Shown here: positions 50,254 through 58,745 of the stretch, piece by piece
Layout: each line of letters opens with the position of its first letter
Position numbering within the stretch: the stretch's first letter is position 1
Assembly: GCA_030748735.1 (NCBI GenBank)
Contig: JASMLK010000144.1
Coordinates: 62,001-126,000 of the forward strand
DNA length: 64,000 bases
DNA from: Myxococcota bacterium
GTDB taxonomy: Bacteria > Myxococcota_A > UBA9160 > UBA4427
Direction of reading: 5' to 3'
Translations under genes and position numbers: made by a program
The notes under the pieces: generated by a model
Databases searched by the model: none
What the model saw: the letters and a program-made list of their open reading frames with translations, nothing else
Told to the model about the DNA's origin: nothing

Positions 50254-51356
50254 GCATGAGCATCGACCGGCGCTCGCTGCAGTACTTCGACTGGGTGTTC
50301 CTCGGGATCGCGGCCGCGCTCGTGTTCTTCGCGTTCGTGAACCTCGCGTCGGCGACGAACGCCGGTGTCGAAGGGGGCATGTCGGACATCGTGCGGCGTC
50401 AAGCGTTGATGGTTGGCATTTGCAGCGTCGTGCTCGTGATCATCTTGATGATCGACTACCGGCACTTCGAGCGCTTCGCGCCGTTGCTCTACCTCGGCAG
50501 TCTGGCTCTGCTCGCCGCGACCCTCGTGATCGCACCCGAAACCCGAGGTGCGCGCGCGTGGCTCTTCGAGGGACGCGTGCAGCCTTCGGAGTACGCGAAG
50601 ATCACCCTCGTCCTCATGATGGCGAGGCACTTTCATCGCTCGCCCCCCGATCCATCGACCGGGTTGCGGCAGCTGGTGAAGCCGATCCTCATCGCGGCCC
50701 CTCCGGTCGCCTTGATCCTGGCGCAGAAGGACATGGGGGTGGCGCTGCTCACCCTGCTGGTCGCGCTGACCTTCCTGCCCTTCGTGCGCATTTCTGCTCG
50801 CGCCTGGGGAGGGCTCGCGGCGGCGGGTGTCGGCGCAATGACTGCGCTGTGGGCCTATGGCCTGCGCCCCTACCAGCAACAGCGAATCCTCGACTTCCTC
50901 GACCCCGAGCGCGATCCACTTTCGTCGGGCTATCAGGCCATGCAGTCACGCATCGCCGTCGGCGCGGGTGGGCTCTTCGGACGGGGCTGGATGGAGGGGA
51001 CGCAGACCCAGTTGCGCTTCCTGCCGACGCAGCACACCGACTTCATCTTCTCGGTCCTGGCCGAAGAATGGGGCTTCATCGGTTGCATCATCGTGCTTTC
51101 GCTGTTTCTCGCGATGTTGCTCTGGGGGCTGTGGATCGCTTCGAGTTCGAAGGATGGCTTCGGCGCCATGCTGGCCGTGGGCCTCGTAGGTACGCTCTTC
51201 TGGCCCGCCGTGATCAACGTCGCGATGGTGCTCGGGCTGGCGCCGGTGATCGGTGTGCCGCTTCCGCTGTTTTCTTACGGTGGCTCGGCGATGCTCGCGG
51301 CCTTCATCTCGCTCGGCCTGTTACTGAACATCTCGATGCGGCGGTATCTGTTCTGA
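50250..51356 (+). CDS. rodA: RodA, SEDS peptidoglycan polymerase
   Basis: RodA is the glycosyltransferase of the elongation complex, paired with PBP2. The 368-residue protein has about ten membrane helices. It has RGARAWLFEGRVQPSEYAKI, the periplasmic catalytic-loop region QRILDFLDPERDPLSSGYQA, and the C-terminal FLPTQHTDFIFSVLAEEWGF and PLPLFSYGGSAMLAAFISLG. Start and overlap with mrdA indicate coupling. Its stop overlaps the putative CTG start of the HAD gene. Confidence 0.96.
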   Translation: MSMSIDRRSLQYFDWVFLGIAAALVFFAFVNLASATNAGVEGGMSDIVRRQALMVGICSVVLVIILMIDYRHFERFAPLLYLGSLALLAATLVIAPETRGARAWLFEGRVQPSEYAKITLVLMMARHFHRSPPDPSTGLRQLVKPILIAAPPVALILAQKDMGVALLTLLVALTFLPFVRISARAWGGLAAAGVGAMTALWAYGLRPYQQQRILDFLDPERDPLSSGYQAMQSRIAVGAGGLFGRGWMEGTQTQLRFLPTQHTDFIFSVLAEEWGFIGCIIVLSLFLAMLLWGLWIASSSKDGFGAMLAVGLVGTLFWPAVINVAMVLGLAPVIGVPLPLFSYGGSAMLAAFISLGLLLNISMRRYLF

Positions 51357-52027
51357 CGACGAAATGCGTTGGCGCGTTCTTCGACATGGACCACACGATC
51401 ATCTCGGAGAGCTCGGCGTCGATCTACATGCGCCATGCGTGGAGGTGCGGTGACGTCGGTGTCGTGGACATGGTTCGCGGACTGGCGGGCGTACTTCAGT
51501 ACATGGCCGGTAGACATGACCTCACGACCTGGACCGCAAATACGTTGGCGGGACTCGCGGGTCGCGACGAAGCCTCGATGATCGACGAAGGCCTGGAACT
51601 CTTCGAACGTGAAATGGCGCCGAAGGTCTACCCCGCTGCTGCGCGTTTGATCGAAGAGCATTTGGCGAGTGATCACCTCGTCGTCATCGTGACGGGGTCG
51701 ATTCCCTATCTGGTCGAACCACTCGCGCAGTCCCTTGGCATCGAGCACGTGCTGTGCACCCAACTCGAGATCCGCGACGGCGTGCTCACCGGTCAGTGCA
51801 TCGAGCCGATCTGTCTAGAAGCCGGCAAGGTCGATCGGATGCGTGGGTTCATCGAAGAGCACGACGTCGATCTGGCGCGCAGCTATTTCTATTCTGATTC
51901 GATCACCGATCTTCCGGCCCTGGAGGTCGTGGGGCACCCGGTGGCGACGAACCCCGACTCGGCGCTCTACCGCATGGCGAGCCGTCGCGGTTGGCCGGTA
52001 CGGCTGTTCGACGCGCCCCGTTCCTGA
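51353..52027 (+). CDS. HAD-IB phosphatase with probable CTG start
   Basis: The 224-residue protein matches the SerB/HAD-IB family. Motif I is AFFDMDHTI with the nucleophile Asp near residue 11, motif II is VTGSIPYLVEPLAQSLG, and motifs III/IV are GKVDRMRGF and YFYSDSITDLPALEVVGHPV. No ATG, GTG or TTG is available between the rodA end and motif I. The first usable codon is CTG at 51353, which overlaps the rodA stop as CTGA. The nearest downstream ATG would delete the nucleophile Asp. It is coupled to the shape operon; its substrate (phosphoserine, lipid or sugar phosphate) is unknown. Confidence 0.82.
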   Translation: MTTKCVGAFFDMDHTIISESSASIYMRHAWRCGDVGVVDMVRGLAGVLQYMAGRHDLTTWTANTLAGLAGRDEASMIDEGLELFEREMAPKVYPAAARLIEEHLASDHLVVIVTGSIPYLVEPLAQSLGIEHVLCTQLEIRDGVLTGQCIEPICLEAGKVDRMRGFIEEHDVDLARSYFYSDSITDLPALEVVGHPVATNPDSALYRMASRRGWPVRLFDAPRS

Positions 52028-52043
52028 AGCAGCGACGCGTCGA

Positions 52044-52136
52044 TCAGACGCGGAACTGCGCGAGCGACTGCTCGAGCGCCGAAGCCACATCGGCGAGCTC
52101 ACGCGCAGCCCCTTCGACCGCGGTAGACTCGAAACC
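52044..52136 (-). pseudogene. Possible remnant of an MCP C-terminus
   Basis: About 30 codons on the minus strand read as the final heptads of a chemoreceptor, including ELADVASALEQSLAQFRV and a stop. This ending is typical of methyl-accepting chemotaxis proteins. Upstream of it the frame loses any family likeness. It sits between the HAD gene and a decayed plus-strand gene. It is short, so coincidence is possible. Confidence 0.35.
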
Positions 52137-52185
52137 TCTGCCGGATTCGTAGTGCAGGGCGTGCCGCAGCAGGGACCTTTTCAGA

Positions 52186-52611
52186 ATGAACTGTTTCGAT
52201 GTGGAGCGACGCTTCACGCACGCGGACTTCGACGATGTTGCGGTGATGACAAGCTTCGACCGGTTGCGCGACCATCGAAGACCTTCCGGTCTTCGACAGC
52301 GACTTCGAGCCGCCGGACCCGGCTCCTTCGAAACACCCCCGACGGCCGCTTCCGCTACGAACTCGACTTCAACGGGGCGTACCAGGCCTACGCCGATCAA
52401 GACGGTGTCGACGCCTGGGAAAGTCGTTTGCGCGCGCGGGACCTTCGACATCACGGAACTCGCGCGCATCCGCGTGACCGAGCGCTTTCGCGACGTCTCG
52501 AACCTGCGCTTCTCGCGTCAGGACATCGCCCTGGCCGACACGGCCCTCGACCCGAACCAGGGCCGCTACTTCCGCAACGAGTTCGAAGTCGAGTTGATCC
52601 GCAGCCTGCTA
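52186..52611 (+). pseudogene. Multiply frameshifted gene of unknown family
   Basis: Coding-like segments appear in successive different frames. About 52270 reads TIEDLPVFDSDFEPPDPAPS. It is followed in a second frame by DGRFRYELDFNGAYQAYADQ. A third frame then gives FDITELARIRVTERFRDVSN and continues to GRYFRNEFEVELIR. The third part runs into the 3' end of trxA on the other strand. Together they look like one gene broken by at least two frameshifts. I do not recognise the family. Confidence 0.45.
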
Positions 52612-52932
52612 GACGAGCTTCTCCGCCATGGCGACGAAGTCGGTCTTGGGACGTGCGCCCTGGATCTGCTCGACGACCTGCCCTCCCTGGAAGGCGAGCA
52701 CGGTCGGCACCGCACGCACGCCGTACTGACCGGGCGAAGCGGGCGAGCTGTCTATGTCGACCTTCACGATCTTTACGCGGCCGTCGTACTGGTCAGCGAG
52801 TTCCTTCATGACCGGCGCGATCTGCTTGCACGGGCCACACCATTCGGCCCAGAAGTCGACGATGACGGGAACATCGGAATCGAGAACTTCACTCTGGAAG
52901 GTGGCGTCGGTGGCGTCGGTGATTTCGGCCAT
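52609..52932 (-). CDS. trxA: Thioredoxin
   Basis: The 107-residue protein reduces protein disulfides in the cytoplasm. It has the active site WCGPC (Cys32/Cys35) after VIVDFWAE and the cis-Pro in AVPTVLAFQGG. Length and motif are those of classic TrxA. Its stop overlaps the end of the decayed plus-strand gene by 3 bp. A 240-bp gap without recognised genes separates it from upstream sequence. It appears to be a single-gene unit. Confidence 0.96.
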   Translation of the reverse strand: MAEITDATDATFQSEVLDSDVPVIVDFWAEWCGPCKQIAPVMKELADQYDGRVKIVKVDIDSSPASPGQYGVRAVPTVLAFQGGQVVEQIQGARPKTDFVAMAEKLV

Positions 52933-53325
52933 GGTGGATCTCCTCGTTTTGCTGGTTCGACTCCCGGTCTCGGAGACGTCGAATCGTTGATTCGAAGGGT
53001 GCGTGTTGGCTGGATCGGGCGCTTCTCGTTCGTATTGACGTTCTTGGGTTGGAGCGGGTTACAGAGGATTGCGCTCGACCGTTCGATCCGGGGATGCCCG
53101 GGGTGCCTTTCGACGACCGCGGTCGGAACGGTATAGCGAGCAATCAGTGAGCACGCCGCGTCTGGGTGCAACCCCTTGCCCCGATCCGCGAAAATGCTCG
53201 ATCGCGTGAGTTGCGCTCTGTATGTTCCCCCTCGAGGTGATCGAGCTGTACGTGGTTCGGTCGTGTGTCGGAGATCACGGCAGCGGGTCGTGGTAGAAGG
53301 ACTTCGGCGTTCCGGGGGGTGGGCA

Positions 53326-53928
53326 ATGGCGCAGACGGCGGATCGCATCCGCGCGGCGTTGGCGGAAAGCATTCGCGTCAAGCAGGCGACCGCGGACGAG
53401 TGCGCCGACGCCATCGCGAGCGCGGCCGACCGGCTGATCGCGAGCTTCGAGCGCGGCGGCAAGCTCCTGTGCTTCGGCAACGGGGGGTCGGCGTCCGACG
53501 CGCAGCACATCGCGAGCGAATTCGTGGGCCGCTACGTCGACGACCGCCCGGCGCTCCCCGCCATCGCACTCCCCGCGAATTCGTCGGAGACGACCGCGAT
53601 CGGCAACGACTACGGCTTCGACCACACCTTCGTTCGCGGGATCGAAGCGCACGCACGCCCGGGCGATGTCGCGCTCGCGTTCTCGACTTCGGGCAACAGC
53701 GGCAACGTGCTCGCCGCCGTCGACTCCGCGCGCGAACGCGGGGTCGAAACGATCGGCCTGCTCGGGAAGGGCGGCGGCAAGCTCGCCGGTGTCGTGGACT
53801 GCGCGATCGTCGTACCGAGCGACGACACGCCGCGCATCCAGGAAGCCCACATCGCGATCGGTCATCTCTTCTGCGAACTCGTCGAAGCCGCGCTCTTCGA
53901 CGAGGGCGAAAGCTCGGGGTCGTCGTGA
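53326..53928 (+). CDS. gmhA: Sedoheptulose-7-phosphate isomerase (GmhA type)
   Basis: GmhA makes D-glycero-D-manno-heptose 7-phosphate for lipopolysaccharide core heptose. The 200-residue SIS-domain protein has the phosphate-binding FGNGGSASDAQHIASEFVGR and the FSTSGNSGNVLAAVDSARER loop. It also keeps conserved Glu and His residues near HIAIGHLFCELVE. ATG 53326 follows GGGGGGTGGG; the longer frame from 53176 is not supported. Its stop overlaps the next gene as GTGA. No other heptose genes are near. Confidence 0.9.
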   Translation: MAQTADRIRAALAESIRVKQATADECADAIASAADRLIASFERGGKLLCFGNGGSASDAQHIASEFVGRYVDDRPALPAIALPANSSETTAIGNDYGFDHTFVRGIEAHARPGDVALAFSTSGNSGNVLAAVDSARERGVETIGLLGKGGGKLAGVVDCAIVVPSDDTPRIQEAHIAIGHLFCELVEAALFDEGESSGSS

Positions 53929-54911
53929 AACGAAAGATCGACCGTTCGAAACTCGAAACCGTGCCGGCGCGCAAGCGACCCAGCAAGGTGAAGCTTCGCG
54001 ACGAAGCGGTTCCCTACGAAAAGGGCGCTTCGTTTTCGAACTTCCTCGACGGGCTGCCCGACATCCTCGGTGGGCGCGACGTGCGCCAGGTGATCGACGC
54101 GTGGTCGAAGGCGTGGAGTGGCAACAAGACGGTGCTCTTCGGCTTCGGTGCGCATCTGATCAAGGTGGGGCTCGCGCCGGTCGTGGTCGACCTGATCGAA
54201 CGCGGCGCGATTTCGGCGCTCTTCATGAACGGCGCCGGCTGTGTGCACGACCTCGAGCTGGCGATGATGGGCCGCACGAGCGAAGACGTCGCCGAAGCCC
54301 TCGACGACGGCAGCTTCGGCATGGCACGCGAAACCGCCGAAAGCCTGAACGGCGCCATCTGCGAGGCCGCTGATCAGGGCCTGGGCATGGGCGAGGGCAT
54401 CGGCCGCGCGATTCTCGACGGTCGCTTCCCCCACAAAGACCGCTCGGTGCTCGCCGCGGCGGCAAAGCACGGCATCCCCGCAACCGTGCACGTCGCGATC
54501 GGGAGCGACATCCACCACATGCATCCGAGCGCGGACGGCGCGGCGCTCGGCGCAACGAGTTATCGCGACTTCGAAACCCTGGCGTCGGTCGTGGCCGGGC
54601 TCGAGCGCGGTGTCGTGTTCAACGTGGGCTCGGCCGTGATCCTGCCCGAGGTCTTCTTGAAGGCGCTCGCACTCGCGCGCAATCTCGGCAACCCGGTGCG
54701 TCGCATCACCGCGGTCAACCTCGACTTCATCCGTCACTACCGCCCGCAGGTGAACGTGGTCGAAAGACCGACGCGTCTGGGCGGAACCGGAATTTCGCTC
54801 GTGGGTCAGCACGAAATCCTGCTGCCCCTGCTCTCGGCCGGCGTGATCGAGGCGCACGGCGCACGCAAGCCGAGGGCTCGCAAGAAGAGCGCAAACCGTC
54901 GCAGGTCATAG
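53925..54911 (+). CDS. Deoxyhypusine-synthase-like protein
   Basis: The 328-residue protein shows the deoxyhypusine synthase fold pattern: FGAHLIKVGLAPVVVDLIER, ISALFMNGAGCVHDLELAMM, GRTSEDVAEALDDGSFGMAR and SDIHHMHPSADGAALGATSY. Classical hypusine synthesis needs eIF5A, which bacteria lack; bacterial homologues act on polyamines or have unknown roles. The basic C-terminus (KPRARKKSANRRRS) is unusual. The start GTG overlaps the gmhA stop, implying coupled expression with a heptose enzyme. Function here is not known. Confidence 0.75.
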   Translation: MKRKIDRSKLETVPARKRPSKVKLRDEAVPYEKGASFSNFLDGLPDILGGRDVRQVIDAWSKAWSGNKTVLFGFGAHLIKVGLAPVVVDLIERGAISALFMNGAGCVHDLELAMMGRTSEDVAEALDDGSFGMARETAESLNGAICEAADQGLGMGEGIGRAILDGRFPHKDRSVLAAAAKHGIPATVHVAIGSDIHHMHPSADGAALGATSYRDFETLASVVAGLERGVVFNVGSAVILPEVFLKALALARNLGNPVRRITAVNLDFIRHYRPQVNVVERPTRLGGTGISLVGQHEILLPLLSAGVIEAHGARKPRARKKSANRRRS

Positions 54912-54953
54912 TGCCGCCGCACGACGGCGCGCCTTTCGAGAGGTAGAAGAATC

Positions 54954-55505
54954 GTGGGCCGGATCACGCTGCTCGAAGGCGACATCACCGAACAAGACAC
55001 CGACGCCATCGTGAATGCGGCGAACAACGAACTCGTGCTCGGTGCGGGTGTCGCGGGAGCGATTCGCGAAAAGGGAGGTCCGTCGATCCAGCGCGAGTGC
55101 GACGAGCACGGTGCCATCGAAGTCGGCGAAGCGGCGATCACCGGCGCCGGCGATCTCCCCGCCCGCTTCGTGATCCACGCCGCGGGCATGGCGCCGGGCG
55201 GGTCGGCCGACGAGGCGTCGGTGCGCTGCAGCCTGCGGGCCTCGCTCGAACTCGCGCGCGACCGGGGCCTCGCCAGCATTGCGATTCCCGCCATCGGCGC
55301 GGGGATCGGTGGCTTCGCCCTGCAGCGCTGCGCCGAGGTCTCCCTCGAAGAAGCGGGAGCCCACCTCGATGGCGAGACCAGCCTCGAGGAAGTCCGCTTC
55401 GTGCTGTTCGGCGAACCCGCCTACCGGGTGTTCGAGATGGTGAACGACGCCGCCAGGGTAGAGGCGCAAATGGCCCGCCTCGCTCGCTTGCGAGAACGCG
55501 ACTGA
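54954..55505 (+). CDS. Macrodomain protein (ADP-ribose hydrolase type)
   Basis: The 183-residue protein is a single macrodomain: ITLLEGDITEQDTDAIVNAA, then NNELVLGAGVAGAIREKGG, a catalytic-loop region and AIPAIGAGIGGFALQRCAEV. Such proteins remove O-acetyl or protein-linked ADP-ribose. The Asn/Asp pattern of the MacroD type is present in VNAANNELVLGAG. The GTG at 54954 follows GAGAGGTAG. It lies 42 bp after the deoxyhypusine-synthase-like gene in the same direction. It is followed by a probable new promoter for the haem operon. Confidence 0.92.
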   Translation: MGRITLLEGDITEQDTDAIVNAANNELVLGAGVAGAIREKGGPSIQRECDEHGAIEVGEAAITGAGDLPARFVIHAAGMAPGGSADEASVRCSLRASLELARDRGLASIAIPAIGAGIGGFALQRCAEVSLEEAGAHLDGETSLEEVRFVLFGEPAYRVFEMVNDAARVEAQMARLARLRERD

Positions 55506-55530
55506 CGCAGCGCGGCGCCCGGCATGCTCC

Positions 55531-55536
55531 TATAAT
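55531..55536 (+). promoter_or_regulatory. Perfect -10 hexamer ahead of the haem operon
   Basis: TATAAT occurs between the macrodomain gene and the first haem-operon gene, 88 bp before ATG 55624. It is a striking A+T island in a G+C-rich gap. A clear -35 was not found at 17 bp spacing, so an extended -10 or activator-dependent promoter is possible. It would give a leader of about 80 nt. Confidence 0.5.
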
Positions 55537-55623
55537 CCGCGCCGTCACCGGCGCGGCCCCGCGCGCCGAAGCGCCCGAGAGCAGGGCGCTTTTCCGAAAT
55601 CGCAACGACGTTTGGCGGAATCC

Positions 55624-56412
55624 ATGGTCGAAATTCATCAACTGGCCGCGGCCATCTATCTGGCGGCGGGGATCGGCGCCCTGGTGGGTGTCGTGCTGCC
55701 GGCCCCGCGCATGAGTCGCGGGGCGGCGTGGGGGCTCGGGTTCGGGGCCATCGTGCAGGCGCTTGCGTTCGCGACGCTGCACGGCGGCGACGGTCCGCCG
55801 ATCAATTCACTGCCGGTCGTGCTCGCGTGGTGTGCCTGGTTGGGCGTGCTCTTTGCGATGCTGCTCGCGCTGCGGGTTCGGCTCCCCGGGCTGACCGCGG
55901 TCGTGGGCCCCCTCGCTTTTCTTTCCGTCTTCGTCGCGTCGGTTGGATGGGATCGATCGGGCGCGGCCGAGGAGGGGGTGACGGGCGCCTGGCCTCATAT
56001 CCACGTGCTGCTTTCGAGCGGCGGCGTGTCGTTGCTCGGAATCGCGGGCCTCGCGGGCCTCGTGTTCTTGTACGAACACCGGCGCCTCAAGGCCAAGCCT
56101 CCCACCCCGGCGCGCATCCCGTTGCCGAGTCTCGAGGCGCTGGACCGCGTGAACGTCGTATCGACCAGCGTCGGCTTTTCTCTTCTTTCGCTCGGGATCG
56201 CGACCGGCATGGTGTGGTTGTACGACGCCGAGGGTCGGATCTGGACCGGCACGAGCCATGCAACCTGGATGGTGATTTCCTGGGTGATCTACGCGGGGCT
56301 CGTCATCGCGCGAACCGCCGGCCGTCAGGGGGCGCGTCAGGCGGCCGCCAGCGCGCTCGCGGGCTTTGCGTTCCTCGTCTTCGGTGTGATGGGTGTCGGA
56401 GTGATGAGTTGA
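55624..56412 (+). CDS. CcsA/HemX-like membrane protein
   Basis: The 262-residue protein has about eight membrane helices and belongs to the cytochrome-c assembly (CcsA/HemX) family. It has PINSLPVVLAWCAWLGVLFA, WPHIHVLLSSGGVSLLGIAG and the tryptophan-containing loop GRIWTGTSHATWMVISWVIY. Its full WWD signature is incomplete, fitting HemX-type proteins that stand next to hemA rather than CcsA proper. ATG 55624 follows GGCGGA. It shares TTGA with hemA. It may handle haem export or influence HemA levels. Confidence 0.82.
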   Translation: MVEIHQLAAAIYLAAGIGALVGVVLPAPRMSRGAAWGLGFGAIVQALAFATLHGGDGPPINSLPVVLAWCAWLGVLFAMLLALRVRLPGLTAVVGPLAFLSVFVASVGWDRSGAAEEGVTGAWPHIHVLLSSGGVSLLGIAGLAGLVFLYEHRRLKAKPPTPARIPLPSLEALDRVNVVSTSVGFSLLSLGIATGMVWLYDAEGRIWTGTSHATWMVISWVIYAGLVIARTAGRQGARQAAASALAGFAFLVFGVMGVGVMS

Positions 56413-57806
56413 AGATTCTTCTCATCGGCATGAATCACCGCACGGCGCCCGTCGAGGTGCGCGAGCGCTACGCCGCGCAAGACCCGGGGCCGGCTCTGCG
56501 CAAGCTCGTTGCGAGTGACGAGATCGGCGAAGCCGTCCTGGTGTCGACCTGCAATCGCGTCGACCTGGTCGTCGCGACGACCCGGGTCGAAGATGCCGTA
56601 CTGCGCGTACATCGCTTCTTCCGCCAGGACCTCGCGGACGCCGATGCGGTCGCGGATTCGCCCTCGATCGACGAGGTTTCCTACGAGCATCGCGATCGCG
56701 AAGCGGTGTGTCATGTCTTCCGCGTCGCGTCTTCCCTCGACTCGATGGTGGTCGGCGAACCGCAGATCCTCGGGCAGATGAAAGACGCCTACCGCCTCGC
56801 TGTCGAAAACAGGTGCTGCGGTCCGGTGCTGGCGCGCCTGTTCCAGCGCGCATTTGCGACGGCGAAACGCGTGAAGAACGAAACCCGCATCGCGCAGCGG
56901 CCGGTGTCGGTGGCTCGCGTCGGGGTCGAACTCGCGGGACAGATCTTCGAAGACCTCGCGGACAAGCGAGCGCTCCTGCTGGGTGCCGGCGAGATGATCG
57001 AACTCGCGCTCTTCGCGCTTCAGCGAGAGGGTCTGCGCGACGTGCACGTGGTGAACCGGACGTTCGCCAATGCAGAGGAACTGGCCGAGCGGTTCGCCGC
57101 CACGCCGCATCCGCTGGACGAACTCGAGACGCTGCTTCCTGAATCCGATGTGGTGCTCGCCTGTGTCGGCGGCGAACGGCCGCCACTCCACTACGCGCTG
57201 GTGAAGCGCGCCCTCGACGAACGACGCAGTCGCCCCGCCTTCTTCATCGACCTCGGGGTTCCGCGCAACGTCGACGCCCGGGTCGAAGGACTCGACAACG
57301 CCTACGTCTACGACATGGACGACCTGCAGAGTGTCGCGGACGCCAACGCGGGCGAGCGCCGCCGAGAGTCGGACCGCGGCGAGCACATCGTGGTCGAAGA
57401 GCAGGTGGCCTTCGACGCCTGGCTCACGGGCCTTCGCGCCGTTCCGACGATTCGCCACGTGCGTGCGCGGGCAGAGCAGATTCGCGATGGGGAAGTCGCG
57501 CGGCTGGCAGGTCGTCTCGACCTCGCCCCGTCTCAACTCGAAGGCGTACATCAGCTCACGCGCGCTATCGTGAACAAGATCCTTCACGCGCCAGTCGCTC
57601 ATCTGCGCAACGAGACCGAAGAAAACGGAGACGCCCCGGTGCTGGAGGTGGTCCGTGCGATCTTCGCGCTCGACGACGAAGGCGCTCCGGGCGCCGAAGC
57701 AGACGCGGCCCTACGGGCCGAAATGGAACGCAACCGACTGCGCCACGCGCGCATACCCGAAGACGGGTTCGACCCGACTGAACCCGACGACGAGGCCGAC
57801 GAATGA
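56409..57806 (+). CDS. hemA: Glutamyl-tRNA reductase
   Basis: HemA makes glutamate-1-semialdehyde from Glu-tRNA, the first step of C5 tetrapyrrole synthesis. The 465-residue protein has GMNHRTAPVEVRERYA, the catalytic Cys in LVSTCNRVDLVVA, GEPQILGQMKDAY and the NADPH fold LLLGAGEMIELALFAL. The TTG start overlaps the CcsA/HemX stop as TTGA, with GGAG nearby. The C-terminal tail is long and acidic. The next gene hemC overlaps by ATGA. hemL is not in this window. Confidence 0.95.
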   Translation: MKILLIGMNHRTAPVEVRERYAAQDPGPALRKLVASDEIGEAVLVSTCNRVDLVVATTRVEDAVLRVHRFFRQDLADADAVADSPSIDEVSYEHRDREAVCHVFRVASSLDSMVVGEPQILGQMKDAYRLAVENRCCGPVLARLFQRAFATAKRVKNETRIAQRPVSVARVGVELAGQIFEDLADKRALLLGAGEMIELALFALQREGLRDVHVVNRTFANAEELAERFAATPHPLDELETLLPESDVVLACVGGERPPLHYALVKRALDERRSRPAFFIDLGVPRNVDARVEGLDNAYVYDMDDLQSVADANAGERRRESDRGEHIVVEEQVAFDAWLTGLRAVPTIRHVRARAEQIRDGEVARLAGRLDLAPSQLEGVHQLTRAIVNKILHAPVAHLRNETEENGDAPVLEVVRAIFALDDEGAPGAEADAALRAEMERNRLRHARIPEDGFDPTEPDDEADE

Positions 57807-58729
57807 GCGCTGTGCGCATTGCAACCCGTGGTAGCGACCTTGCCCTCGCGCAGGCCCGCTACATCGCGGCGCGCATCGAAGAGGAATGTGGGCGCACGAC
57901 CGAACTCGTGATCGTGAAGACCACGGGCGACGCGATCACGAACCAGTCGCTTTCGAAGATCGGCGGCAAGGGGCTCTTCGTGAAGGAGATCGAGGAAGCG
58001 CTGCTCGACGACCGCGCCGACGTCGCCATCCACAGCGCCAAGGATCTGCCTGCGGTGATCGCGCCGGGGCTCGTGCTCTCTGCGTTTCCCGAACGGGTCG
58101 ACCCGCGCGATGCCCTCGTGTCGCGCGATCGCAGCGCCACGGTGGCGAGCCTTCGCGAGGGTGCGCGCGTCGGTACGGGGAGCACTCGGCGCACGGCGCT
58201 GCTGCTCGCGCAGCGCCCCGACCTCGAAGTCGTTCCGCTCCGCGGCAACGTCCCGACCCGCATCGGCAAGCTCGATAGCGAAGGACTCGACGCCGTGATC
58301 CTCGCCTGTGCGGGCATCGAACGCCTCGGCCTGCAAGACGAGATCTGCGAGCGCATCCCCGAAGACGTGATGCTCCCCGCCGTGTGCCAGGGCACGCTTG
58401 CACTCGAAACACGGGAGGGTGACGAGGCCACCGGCCTGGTGGCTGCCCTCGACGACACGAGCGCGTCCCTCGCGGTGCGAGCCGAGCGCAGTTTCTTGAC
58501 GACTCTCGAAGGCGACTGCACGGTGCCGATGGCGGTGTACCTCGTGCAGCGTGAAGACGGCCAGGTGTGGGTGCGTGGTCTCGTAGCGAGCCTCGATGGC
58601 AAACGTGTCGTGCGCGCCGAGGCGACGGGCGACCCCGCCGACGCGCACGCGCTGGGCGAGCGGGTGGCGCAGCAGGTCCTCGGAGACGGCGGCGCGGAGA
58701 TCCTGCGCGAACTCGCCGAGTCGGCGTGA
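57803..58729 (+). CDS. hemC: Porphobilinogen deaminase
   Basis: HemC joins four porphobilinogens into hydroxymethylbilane. The 308-residue protein has RIATRGSDLALAQARYIAA, the KDLP motif in HSAKDLPAVIAPGL, GTGSTRRTALLLAQRPDLEV, and the dipyrromethane-cofactor Cys in LEGDCTVPMAVY. Its ATG overlaps the hemA stop. It is followed by a 16-bp gap and the cobA-hemD gene. Confidence 0.96.
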   Translation: MSAVRIATRGSDLALAQARYIAARIEEECGRTTELVIVKTTGDAITNQSLSKIGGKGLFVKEIEEALLDDRADVAIHSAKDLPAVIAPGLVLSAFPERVDPRDALVSRDRSATVASLREGARVGTGSTRRTALLLAQRPDLEVVPLRGNVPTRIGKLDSEGLDAVILACAGIERLGLQDEICERIPEDVMLPAVCQGTLALETREGDEATGLVAALDDTSASLAVRAERSFLTTLEGDCTVPMAVYLVQREDGQVWVRGLVASLDGKRVVRAEATGDPADAHALGERVAQQVLGDGGAEILRELAESA

Positions 58730-58745
58730 GGCGCGGATAGGCGAA

